Shown here: positions 15,893 to 26,711 of the stretch, piece by piece
Position numbering within the stretch: position 1 is the first letter of the stretch
How the letters are laid out: the number at the start of each line of letters is the position of its first letter
NCBI GenBank assembly: GCA_963978895.1
Contig: OZ022244.1
Span: forward strand, 27,178,257-27,242,256
Origin: Erpobdella octoculata
Taxonomy: Eukaryota > Annelida > Clitellata > Hirudinida > Erpobdellidae
Length of the DNA stretch: 64,000 nucleotides
Direction of reading: 5' to 3'
Notes under the pieces: model-generated
Databases searched by the model: none
What the model saw: only the letters and a program-made list of their open reading frames with translations
Told to the model about the DNA's origin: nothing
Program-made: the position numbers and the translations under genes

Positions 15893-16036
15893 TAGGATAG
15901 GGTTATGGGTAGGGATAGGGTTATGGGTAGGGATAGGGTTATGGGTAGGGATAGGGTTAGGAGTAGGGTAAGGGGTAGGGTAGGGTTAAGGGTAGGGTAG
16001 GGTAAGGTTAGGGGTAAAGTTAGGAGTAGGGGTAGA
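15893..16036 (+). repeat. Telomere-like (GGGTTA/GGGTAG) array
   Basis: Variants of the telomere word: three units of GGATAGGGTTATGGGTAG, then looser GGGTAGGGTTAAGGG. It sits within TIR element copy 1, on the opposite strand sense from the large CCCTAA array at 29.7-34.4 kb. Confidence 0.85.
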
Positions 16037-16080
16037 GTTTCATTTTAATACGGGATTGCAATTTTACAGATTGCAATCAC

Positions 16081-16286
16081 GGCGAACCGCCTTTTTTTTT
16101 TTTTTTTTTTTTTATGATAGTTTATAGTCCTCTACACTAAGTGTTTTAAGACTGAATTGGCTGTATGTAGGAAGTGTATAAGTACTTCCTGTCGTGGATC
16201 AAAATTTGTTCCTTTTAACTGTCCCTCCTCCTTTATCCAGGCTTGGGACTGGCTCGCAATTAGCGAGGCGGAGTTGGCGAACCGCC
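16081..16286 (-). mobile_element. SINE, copy C, inserted in the TIR element
   Basis: The poly-T start (from 16092) and body to 16275 match copies A and B in reverse. A perfect 11-base target duplication GGCGAACCGCC lies at 16081-16091 and 16276-16286. The insertion split a sequence of TIR element copy 1, so the SINE arrived later. Confidence 0.9.
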
Positions 16287-16939
16287 TGGGCAATAGCAGC
16301 TTATATAGTGATTAGCGGGGTTTACTTCGTTGTTTCTCTCGCTTTTTCTTTATCGTTTTACATAGAAAAAGTTTTAAAATTTAAATTAAAATTTAATTTT
16401 TTTTATTACTGAGTTTGTTTTTTAAATAAAATTTTTTAATAAAGTAATTTTTTTTTATTCATTTCATTCATACGATCATCGTACCTCACCACTCACAACT
16501 ACGATGTAAATAGGGCTTGGAAAAGTACTACTTACCGTTTTCAAAGTCTCTCAAATTACGATAAATGTTTTTTTTTTAAATTAAATTTGGTATTAAATTT
16601 GTTTATTTAGGTTATTGTAACAAAATAAAAATAATACGACTATTTTTTCGGCACGGGCCGTCCGTAGGAAAGATTACCTGATTTTGCAATAAAATATTTT
16701 ATTTCTTTCTGATAATAAACAACAGCACGCATAGCAGGGATGCGCACGCAATTATGTAGGTAAATAGCTACAATGTGATAGAGACAACAGAATGACAGCG
16801 GTACACATATAAGCTATAACAAAACATAATCGTTGGTCTACAACACTTGCAGATTTAAGACTACGCGTGTTATCAGCAATTGTGCAGCCGCGTACTCCAA
16901 CGCCAATCCCATTTAGCTACAGATGACCGACTATTAATT

Positions 16940-17460
16940 CAAGACCAGATGTCATTAGAGCCATACCAAGCACGCTTCACCCCTCTTCAAAAAGTTTAGG
17001 ACATCAAACTGCCGACTTGGTTCTCTCACCCAGTGGCGTAGTCATGAGCGTAACCAGCATCGTTCCTCAGTTCACTGATTCATTAGTGTCTCGTTCATCA
17101 ACGACTTATTTAACACAATAACGCACTACATCAAGTTGTTTGCAGACGACCGCAGAATCCTCAGCATCACATAAATCAAGCCAATGTGTAAATCTCAGTC
17201 TCTTCAGTCTGACCATTGTCCATTGAGTGATCACACAGTCTACATTTCAATGCAGAGAAGTGTAGGATAAGACACCACTAGAGTGCTTTTGTATTTACCA
17301 AAAAGTTAATTTTGATTGAACTGCAGGTTGAAAAGACAGTCAATAAAAGCCTAACGCGACCTTAAACTGTTGCACAAACTCTACATAACATAAACTTGCT
17401 CGCGTACGCATTCCGATTTGTCATTCAATCCTGATAACTAACTCAAGAAAAATGAGAAAA
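16940..17460 (+). pseudogene. Heavily decayed non-LTR reverse transcriptase
   Basis: Short matches in several frames remain: FINDLFNTITHYIKLFADD (around 17090-17150) and SHSLHFNAEKC (around 17235-17265). Both are standard reverse-transcriptase words (the FADD catalytic site and the following segment). Stops and shifts are frequent. It is much older than the copy at 8280-9552. Confidence 0.7.
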
Positions 17461-18690
17461 TTAACTTATTTGAGTAGGTCTTGTGCTATGCAACAAAAAT
17501 AATTTTTAAAATAACGCATCAACCGCATGCAAAGGCATACGGGAGCGACGGGAGACCAGCTACTCCCCTACCCCAAAAGAAAAAATAATTTTTTTTATAA
17601 TGCACTTAACAAGCTTTCAGCATATAAGTAGTGAAATGTCATGAAATTAGTTACGCAGATTATTTCAAATATTACTAAAAGAGAATACTCAATATTTTCT
17701 CTGACTGGAGTTAGCTAATTGACAGTTTTCCTTAATGTCTCAAAATTGTCAACTCGCTCCCCCTTGAAGGAATTGTTGCATAAAAACAACTTTAGGCTCT
17801 ATAATCTCTGGGTGAGATTTTTCATATGAGCTTATTTTGTCTATAAATTTATCTAGTCATTAGGTGTAAATAAAATATAATGAATAAATTATTAAAAGAA
17901 AATTACTTGGAAGAGTGTCCTCAAACTATTATATACAAGAATCTCACTTAAACCTTCTAACACAACAGGCCACCAAATGGACTCGAATTAGAAGTTTTAA
18001 TTTAGAACACACAATAAATGGTTTATTTATATTTTCTTCATCAAAATACCATAATTACAAAAAAAAATGTTTGGTTGATTTTAAATTATTCGTACTTTTA
18101 CAAGTACTTAGGCACTGAGACTTTCATCTTGTCAACAATTTACGAGGACTCAAACAAGACATGGAGAAACAAAATAAAATCAATCATTGCATCCTTAAGC
18201 CATCATTACTGCTTTAATAACCATCATCATCAAATTAATAACTATTTTCAAAATTGATTAAAATTAAGCATTTTAAAATAAACACCACACAAACCACTCC
18301 ACGAAATGTTTCCTATTTCCATCAAACACAATAACAAGCATGAGAAATTTTGAGAAATTGTAGTTATTTAAAAATATCTAAGAGAACTAACTGATAAGGT
18401 ATAAAATGGAAATCACTGACAAAATGAGTACATCTGTTAATTAAATCAGATAAAAAACAGAATGTAGCAGGAATATTGTGTACAGCCCTGTAGAGATGAA
18501 ACGTGTATGCAAACACGCAGCAATCCTGAACTCACAAACATAAAAGAAACACGAAATGGATGGGGTCACCCAATATATACATAAATTAAAAATCAATTTA
18601 TATTATGAAATGGTATTATTATTTATCTTTTCACCCAATAACCTTGTGAATGTTTAGAAATATCAGCCTCGACTAAACCCCCCAAGCTTT
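17461..18690. other. Intergenic, nothing recognised
   Basis: AT-rich sequence between the decayed retroelement and the 3' end of LMAN2L. The first POLB exon was looked for here on the minus strand (NGGITDML-like) and not found. The last few hundred bases may be LMAN2L 3' UTR. Confidence 0.45.
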
Positions 18691-18695
18691 ACAGG

Positions 18696-21600
18696 TTAAT
18701 AGAATCTTTTCCTGCTGTTCTGTTGGCTGCGACTGTAAAGAACGTAGCCAATCATGGCGCAGACGGCCACACCCACCAGGCCTATGATTATGATGCCAAT
18801 CAACTTCCAGTTGGAGAGAGAGGAAACTTTCGGATCTTCAACATGATCTGATCAATCAGAAAAGAGGCAAATGAACTTATATTCGTATATGAATGAAAAA
18901 CAACATGGCAAATATACTCGCCATGCAAGTAAATATAATTAAAATACATAAAATACAATCAGAAATTAAATTTAAAAAAAAACTAATATCGAACTAAATT
19001 AATTTCATAAATATAACCTCTGGGAGGAGCAAAGAAATCTGCAGAAGGTTTTATATCGCTGTAATCTTTGCCTGAATCATCCTGAGGTCACAAATCATCA
19101 TTATCATTATTTCCATAACTACCAGATTAAAAAAAAATTTCTGCAGTTAAAGTTACTACTCCATAAAACCATAAAACCATAAAACAAATAAAATACCTCT
19201 GAAGTGTCGTAGACTTTGATCGAGACGATGTCGTGATTGTCTGAAAGAAAGAGATTTCATGAAAAACATAAGAATCAATTACTGAGTAATAATAGAGACA
19301 CACACACATCAGTCAGGCATGGCCAAACTGCAGCTCTTAAAATGTGACTATCTAAAACTATTCAGATGAAATCATGATGACGATTCAAATTAAACCGGAT
19401 TGTATAATAACAGTAAAATGGATGTGAATGAATTAGAGCTCTGCACAGGCCGATTTTTTATGCCCGCACATCGGCAGCTTGGCCCGTTTCGTAGGCATAA
19501 AATTGTAGACCATCGGGCCTGTTTTAACAGACAGAAAATAACAAAGCTTTGCTCGATAGCCTCTGTCTGTGCTAACTTCAACCTGCATTATATATATTTC
19601 ATTTTTGCAAATCATTAAACCCAACAATAAGTTTATAAAACATAAATACAAAACTTAACTGCCAAATGACTGATCAATCTAGGAATAAAATTGTTATGTT
19701 CTGGAATGTGTGATCAACAAATATATTTTATGACTTTTTTATTCTCACCTAAAAATTTTGCTCTTTTGATTTCTGTGTTTTGCATGAACAATAAATTAAA
19801 TTATTTAAAAAAAATATTTTTAAATTTAAAATACTTTCTACATGCAACTCTAGCAAGTAGGAAGTTTGGCCATCACTGAATAATTGAAAATAGTAACGAA
19901 ATAAGTTAATATTATTGTAACTTATAAATAATTGTTAAATAGTATCACAATTATTATTGATGTCAGACATCAAAGTCACAAAAACCCAGCGCTCCTAAGT
20001 GCTCTAATCTAAGCATTCTTCAAAACAGGGCAGTCAAAAAAATAATAAAAAATATATATTTTTACAACTGGGTTCATTTCATAATATCAAAATGCGGTTT
20101 GTACTCCAACTGCTTCTATATGTTATAAAAAGTGACCAAAATGAAGTCATACGATTAAAATTGAACGATAAGTCAAGAATTGCAGCTCAACACAAGAGAA
20201 ATGCACAACTCGAATATTATGGCACAGAATATAAATAAATTTGATATCATACCAAGAGATCCATATATATTATATATTCTTAAAATATTTCGGCATTAAA
20301 TTTTCTATGTAACAAGTTCCATTAAATATATGGCTAGTGATGAGATAGGACAAAGATGATTAAGACAACCAACTGACCGGAAAGATCTCCAGTGGCAGCA
20401 GACGCTCCGAAGAAGTAGCCAGTTGGTAGTCGAACTTTGTCGACGGAGAAGCAGGATTTCCAGATGTTCTTGCCATCAATATCCAACGATACCTGATTGG
20501 TCGATCAAGTGATGATGATTATGATGATGATGACGTTCACCGCAGCAAGTTAAGCAAACATAAATTATGATGAAAATAGTCTTATCGACATTAAGAATGA
20601 TGACAATGAAAATCTAAAAATCCAAGAAAAACAATTACTCAGACAAATAAATTTCGTCCTGCGTCGAAACGGATCGAAAGATTTCACTCGAAACATAAAG
20701 CAGCAGATGCGCACAACTTCCAGTTCATAGAAAAAAAAGAAATTCTGAATCTCTAACACATGACCCCTTCACAATTATCTCTTTTCCTGCTATTATTGTT
20801 CGTACAGATTTTAAAACCGAATTTGCACGAGAATTTTACGACCACAAACAGTAGTGGTGGCAATGTACGATTTATAACATCTAGAACAGCAATAATAACG
20901 ATAATAAATACAAAAAATGTGATAATAAATACAATAAATGCAATAAAATATACAATAAATGTGATAATAAATACAATAAATGCGATAATAAACAAACGTC
21001 AACCTACCGTCAGCTTGTCGTTGTGGTAGCGAATGGCTGCAAAGGTTTCAAATCTGGCCTCCCTGAAGAGGGCAGCACAACCGTCGAGTTCCGTGTGAGT
21101 GCCGTCCCGATCGTGGTCGTAGCTCGTTGAGCCGTTGTTGATCATCGCCGACACGTACGGGTGGATGTGCTGGTACGATGTTTTAAAGTTGTTATTTATT
21201 GAAAATTAATTTAATTTAAAATAATTTTAATGACGTGAATTATGAAAACAGAAAATTTAAATATATTCTACTCTTAAAAACAATGAGATAAGCTTTATAG
21301 AAACTTGAGAGGCAATACACACAAACAAACTCCCAATTAGGAAAAAACGGTGGGTAATTCAATAAGTAAAGAAAATCAATTTTAAGCTGATGATAAGAAA
21401 GAGAAGCACATGCCAGAGTATACATATGTAACTTTTATGTGATATTTGAAGAGGCGACACATCACAAGGGAACCTGGTCACCACCTTGTCCGATCAAGTC
21501 ACAACTGATGCATCATCTCCAACGAAATAAAACAATCACTTCAGGAGAAATAATATTTCATCAGCACGCTCAACAATCATCCAATCAAACTGTTAAATTG

Positions 21601-24252
21601 CAACAGCAAAACATTTATGACCTTTCAACAGCTGCAATATTAAATCACTATTTATCCATGTCCCTTAGATCACAATCTTCAATAAAAGCTTCTTTATTTA
21701 CACGCACTAAAAGAACAGACCATCAAGGTTTAACTTTCTTCGACTTTCATTCCATTAACAAATGTTTACTCTATACTAAATAAAAGTTGTTTTGGGACAA
21801 TTAAAACAGTCCATGTTGTTGCCGTTGCAAATTCATTTTTAATTAATTACCACCTGCCTTTCTGAATCAATAATACGCCGTTTGTCAACCATGAGTAAGT
21901 AAGAAATAAATTATTATCTTGACTAGTAGCTGTAATATAAAATAACTTTTAAATTATGCATAAAACATTTCTACTGAAACTCCATTGTTTAGATTTCAAA
22001 AATCATGTCAGAGTTAGGATGCGCAAGAAAAGCACTAAGACAATTCTTAACTTAATTTATGCAAACTCATTTTTCTGTCACAACTGATTCCTTGAAAATG
22101 ACAAGCTAACAAGGATGTACAACAGCAATAAGTGCATCAGAATCGTTCCATGAACTACACGCAAAGAAGCATAAAATTAGAAAAAAAAATATTACTAAAA
22201 ATTATATTAGAATCAAAATCAATTTACTTTTAAATTTTTTTTATACAAAGAACATTAATAAAAAAAATTGTATTATTAAATTATAATTCGAACTACTCTC
22301 AATTATGAAACTCACATTGTGCTGCCCGTTTTGATTGGCATAAGTGTCGAAAAATACAGCCAGACCAGTAAACTTGTCCATGTTTCCAAAGACTGGACCT
22401 GGAAATTTGTCAATCCGATTACATTTCTAGCATACTTGAAATGTGTTAAAAAATGTCAGTCCTTCTACTTGTATGTGTCAGTCCTTCTGCTTATATGTGT
22501 ATGTTTTTGTGCTTGTATGTGCCAGTCCTTCTGCATATGTGTCAGTTCTTCTGTTTGTATGTGTCAGTCATTCTGTTTCTTATTCATGGAAAAGAGCGGT
22601 TTAGTTTGACCCGATTAAATTACTAACATAAACTAAAATAACATACACAAAATAAGAAATAAATTTCAAATTAGAAACAGCTGTTTGAAACAACCATTCA
22701 TGGAATCACATAGGAAAACACATTAGAGAGCCATCTGGCAAATACATGAACAATCAAAGGCAATAAAGCAGAAGTAGAGAAAAATCATTACTGTAATGAT
22801 TCAATAAAAACACTAACAGCCATCATCATTACAATCATTATTATTACTATTGTAATGCCATTATTACAACAAGGCAGCTGTGATGAAACCAGCTACCTGT
22901 GATGAAACAAGCTACCTGTGATAAAACAAGCTACCTGTGATCATCCTCTCCTTGGTGTACCAGATGGCAAAACCATCTCCAAAAAGGTCCTTCCCGTGTC
23001 CGTGAACCTTGAAGTGGATGTGCATCTCCCAGTAGTGTAGCTTGCATGGCTATGAAGTTAAGAATAAAACGCCAGATTAGAAAAGTTTTCTATTCAGCAG
23101 TCCATTTAATTCGCAAAACAATTTGAGTTTAAAAAGCTTTACTGAAAAAAAATATTACTAAAAAAAGTGTTATTGAAAATAGTTTCCATTCAGCATACTT
23201 TAAAAGCCACATTACTAGATTAGAGTTAGTAATATGCTCCTAAAGCCCAGTTTACTTAGTTAAGAGCAGAGCAGCAGTTATAGAATTGGTGCAATTATGG
23301 GATAAATTCAGCACCTTTATTTACTTTTAATCAAATTATGTAACGATATTTAAAACAAAATTCAATTCAAAAGTACTAAAGACAGTTCCTTCAGAAACTT
23401 CACTCACAATTTTACTCCATATTGATCCTCTTTGACTCTGTATATCAGATGTTAGACGAACTTTATTGCTGGATATAATTGTACTGCCTAAGAAATCCCA
23501 TCGCTCGTCTGAAGAAATAAAGTCAGCAAAATTAAAACTGAATTAAAATGTTACGTTATACAAACAAAATTCTTCAATTAAATTTAAAAAATGCAGCTGC
23601 TGGTTCAATGGCATTAATAGTAAAAATTATTTGATGAACTCCTTTGCAGTCAATTATTCATAAAAATGAAAATGGTTAATTCATTAAATATTAATTAAAA
23701 ATAATGAAAAACATTGTACAACATAAAATGAGTAAACCAAGGTCATAATTTTAGCTCTAAAAAAAACTAATTAAATTGTTAATATATAAATTTTAGTTTA
23801 TAATAACTTATAAAATTACAAATACAGCATTTTACCTTGTATCTTGTTGTTACATTTTTAAAATAAATTATTAACCTTAACTTCTGTTTCTATATTATTG
23901 AATTAAACAGTAAACTTTTAAACTTTAAAATTTAAAGATCTCCAAATATTTACCTTAACATTTAGCACATGTAAGCTCAAGACTCATGCCAATTAGTTAT
24001 AGTAAGTGTAGTGGTAGTGTAATTAATTAATGTCTGTGCAATGCAACCTCAAGAATTAATTTTTATTTTCACTTCCACATTTTATCACTAATAAATCCAC
24101 TAATGATGCTGAGAAAGTTTTACAAACAGACCTGCATATGGTTTCATAAGGCAATATTCTCGTTTCATATAATTTTGACTATCACATTTTATTGTCACTA
24201 CACAGCAAATACAAAAAAGAAAAACAACACGCGCTGACGAGCACGAAAACAT
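18696..24252 (-). CDS. LMAN2L: VIP36-like L-type lectin of the early secretory pathway
   Basis: Nine exons join to 318 residues: 24132-24252, 23408-23508, 22935-23049, 22316-22398, 21008-21169, 20378-20492, 19197-19240, 19018-19081 and 18696-18847. It has an N-terminal signal peptide, then a leguminous-type lectin domain that binds high-mannose N-glycans of glycoproteins in the ER and Golgi. Landmarks are MKREYCLMKPYAD, GDGFAIWYTKERM, GPVFGNMDKF, FFDTY (metal/sugar aspartate), INNGSTSYDHDRDG, the cysteine pair LDGCA and WKSC, and GASAATGDLS. A single membrane helix precedes the short tail ending RKRFY. GPVFGNMDKF and the RKRFY tail match VIPL (LMAN2L) better than VIP36 (LMAN2). In VIPL the RKR signal retains the protein in the ER. 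It is head-to-head with PIGF. Confidence 0.93.
20880..21000. repeat. AATAAATRCAATAAA-type repeat
   Basis: Degenerate units of GTGATAATAAATACAATAAA, ending 8 bases from the splice donor of LMAN2L exon 5 (21008). The open frames seen on both strands are translations of this low-complexity run. Confidence 0.7.
22876..22940 (-). repeat. Triplicated splice-donor segment of LMAN2L exon 3
   Basis: A 19-base unit (on the minus strand, roughly TTATCACAGGTAGCTTGTT) occurs three times in a row with a fourth partial copy. It places GT donors at 22933-22934, 22914-22915 and 22895-22896. Only the first keeps the frame into exon 4. The others would add 19 or 38 bases. Confidence 0.85.
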
Positions 24253-24664
24253 CTTTGGAACTCCGACGGCACAATCTTCTGAAGAAAATATAGCAGATAT
24301 CTTAGGTCATTTCCGGTTCGTTAAAAGTTTGGTTTTGGTTTTGACGAATACAAATTTACAAATGTTTAAAATAATTTTTTTAAATTTGAAAAACTAATTT
24401 TAAATAAAAACATTTTGTTTAAAAAATAAACTTAACAACAACACAGATTTAATTAAAACAAGTTTAATATTTTTAATTTATTTTTATTTGTAATGTTAAA
24501 TACTTAAAGTTTTATTAAAATTTAGTTTAAACAAAAAAATGTGTTGACAACAAACTTCATAAATGCTTGTTTTGAGCGATAAAAAATTGTCGAGTCTGCG
24601 GTTTTCCTAATAATAATTTAATAATAAACTTTAAATTTGTGGAAATAATAGTAGATAGGGAGGA
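24253..24664. promoter_or_regulatory. Bidirectional promoter region LMAN2L/PIGF
   Basis: 412 bases separate two divergent start codons, so both 5' UTRs and both promoters must lie here unless there are upstream non-coding exons. No clear TATA box faces either gene. This suggests TATA-less, housekeeping-type initiation. Confidence 0.6.
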
Positions 24665-26711
24665 ATGGAGGTAGCGGCGGAACTGAGCTCCGTGATTGCG
24701 TTCAATTTTGTCAGTTTAATTATTTATTTACTTGTAATATTCATTGGAAATGTCGCAAGTGTAATAAGTATTTCAAAGAATATTCTGTTAGTCTGCAAAG
24801 TGTTGTGCCTTGTGCAATTCCTTATTGCTCTCGTCCATGGCACACTCTTTGGTGTAGATGAAAAGTTGAAAAACTCTAAGAAAAAGGTAAATAATTCATC
24901 TTCAATTAATAATTAATACTTGTCAAGCCAACATCTACAAATCTACACTATACAATGTAAGTGTAAAGTGTAGATTCTGGCCTGATAAGTTTAGATGGTA
25001 AGGTTTCCCACGGACGGCCCGTGCCGAAAAATAATCGTATTATTTTTATTTTGTCACAATAACATAAAAAAACAAATTTAATACCAATTTTAATTTAAAA
25101 AAAAAACATTTATCGTAATTTGAGAGACTTTGAAAACGTAAGTAGTACCCTTCCAAGCCCTATTTACATCGTAGTTGTGAGTGGTGAGGTACGATGATCG
25201 TATGAATGAAATGAATAAAAAATAAATAAAATTAGTTTATAATAAAATTTTCTTTAAAAAACAAACTATCAGTTGTAAATAAAAATTCCATTAAAATTTT
25301 AAAACTCACCACCCGGTAACTCGGGACGGTTTGCAAGAAGTAAGAAAATTGGAAATTATTAAACTAAGTTAACTTCTTTAAATAAACAAAATTTCAAATT
25401 TTTAATGAAGAAAAACTAAAAAATAAATGTTAAAAAAAGTAGTTTATTCGAAGGAACGTCGAAATTTGAATATTTGTAAGCGAACATTGTGTATTTGCGT
25501 CGTTTAAACTTTTCCTTCAAATCCTTCGTTTAAACTTTTCCTTAAAACTCAAACGTACATAAATTATAATTACATTATTTATTTTTTTATATGACATTTT
25601 CCCATTTTAAATAAATTACTTATACTAATTATCATAATTTTTAAACTAGTGTTTACTTTTAATCGTGTTTATAGTTAATTATAGCCGAGAATTATGTATT
25701 AATCCGCCACACGGGCCGTCCGTGAGAAACTTTACCGTTTAGATCTACACTGAAATTTTACCTTTATTGTAACAGTTACAGATGTTAGTTTCAGATTTTA
25801 AAGTGGCTCGGGCACTTTGTTCTTCTCACACTTTGCATAGGGATTTTCCACATCATAGCTGTACTCTATGGTGCTCCAGCTTTTGAGTAACTTTGTATTA
25901 ATTTTTTTTATAAGCAAAATTGTATTTATTAATGTTTTAATTTACTTTATTGACAGGTCAGTTTCTGAAACATTGCATTTTGCTTGCGTTCTTGGCTTCT
26001 TTTCTATTCTTCCTTCAATACTATTAAATGGCAAGTCCTGGGGTAACTGGCTCACAACGGTTTTTTCTTTAGGGTAACTATTTTTATTATTGATATTAGT
26101 GATAATTTAAAATTTGTTCTTAGAAGTGGCTGTAGAAACTTTTCTAGAATTTAGTAGACTGACATGCCATTATGATCTCGTTTATTTGTATGTTACAGTA
26201 ATGAACTTAAATGAGTTATTCAATCTAAATACTATTTCAGCTCTGAGTGTAACAGTTTGACTAGAAGTGTTATGTATACATCTATATCAACCATTGGTGG
26301 TGCATGGGTTGGTGCATTTCCTATTCCACTGGACTGGGACAGGCCTTGGCAGGTTTGAAATTTTTTAAAGATTTTTTTATTTCTGCTGTGTGACCATTTT
26401 TACCCAAACAGTTCTTGTTTGTAATTATATTAGTATGCCTCGGTACAGAAAATTCGAATTAAAAAGTATTAATGACTATTAATTTTATGACAAGTAAATA
26501 GTTTAAGTATTTATATATTATTCAAAATTACCATTTCTATGCTTCTTAATAATGTCACTTAACTTTTATTTTTTAGGTTTGGCCAATAAGTTGTGTATAC
26601 GGAACAGTGTTGGGTCACTGTGTGGGCCTGTTGGTCAGCTCATTGTATTTAATATCAAAGATCCGAAACTCTCAGCAATCGGTTTGCAAAAATAAAACAA
26701 AGAGAGTATAG
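24665..26711 (+). CDS. PIGF: GPI-anchor biosynthesis protein class F
   Basis: Five exons join in phase to 225 residues (human about 219): 24665-24886, 25795-25886, 25957-26073, 26241-26352 and 26577-26711 (TAG). PIGF is a multi-pass ER membrane protein. It stabilises and partners PIGO and GPI7/PIGG, which add ethanolamine phosphate to the mannoses of the GPI precursor. The translation is a chain of hydrophobic segments with a hydrophilic loop near residue 65-75. The family signature [20 protein letters not shown] spans the last splice junction and is almost unchanged from vertebrates. The tail is short and basic. The start gives an N-terminus (MEVAAELSS) directly before the first hydrophobic segment. 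Intron 1 carries a complete TIR element. Confidence 0.93.
24997..25736. mobile_element. Non-autonomous TIR DNA transposon, copy 2 (intact)
   Basis: 740 bases with inverted ends (GGTAAGGTTTCCCACGGACG at the left; the right end is the complement with three or so changes). A perfect 8-base target duplication GTTTAGAT lies at 24989-24996 and 25737-25744. It encodes no protein. An 8-base duplication fits the hAT, P, MULE or Merlin groups, but the terminal sequence is not one I recognise. It sits in PIGF intron 1 and is in the opposite orientation to copy 1. Confidence 0.9.

Larger units (their letters stand above)
15474..16678. mobile_element. TIR DNA element, copy 1 (enlarged, carrying nested inserts)
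   Basis: The left end GGTAATCTTTCCCACGGACG and the right end are inverted copies. The same ends and internal parts occur in the opposite orientation at 24997-25736, for example the stretch with CATACGATCATCGTACCTCA at about 16470-16490. This copy is longer because it has gained a telomere-like array (15893-16036) and a SINE (16092-16275). No matching target duplication is seen at its borders. No transposase is encoded. Confidence 0.75.
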
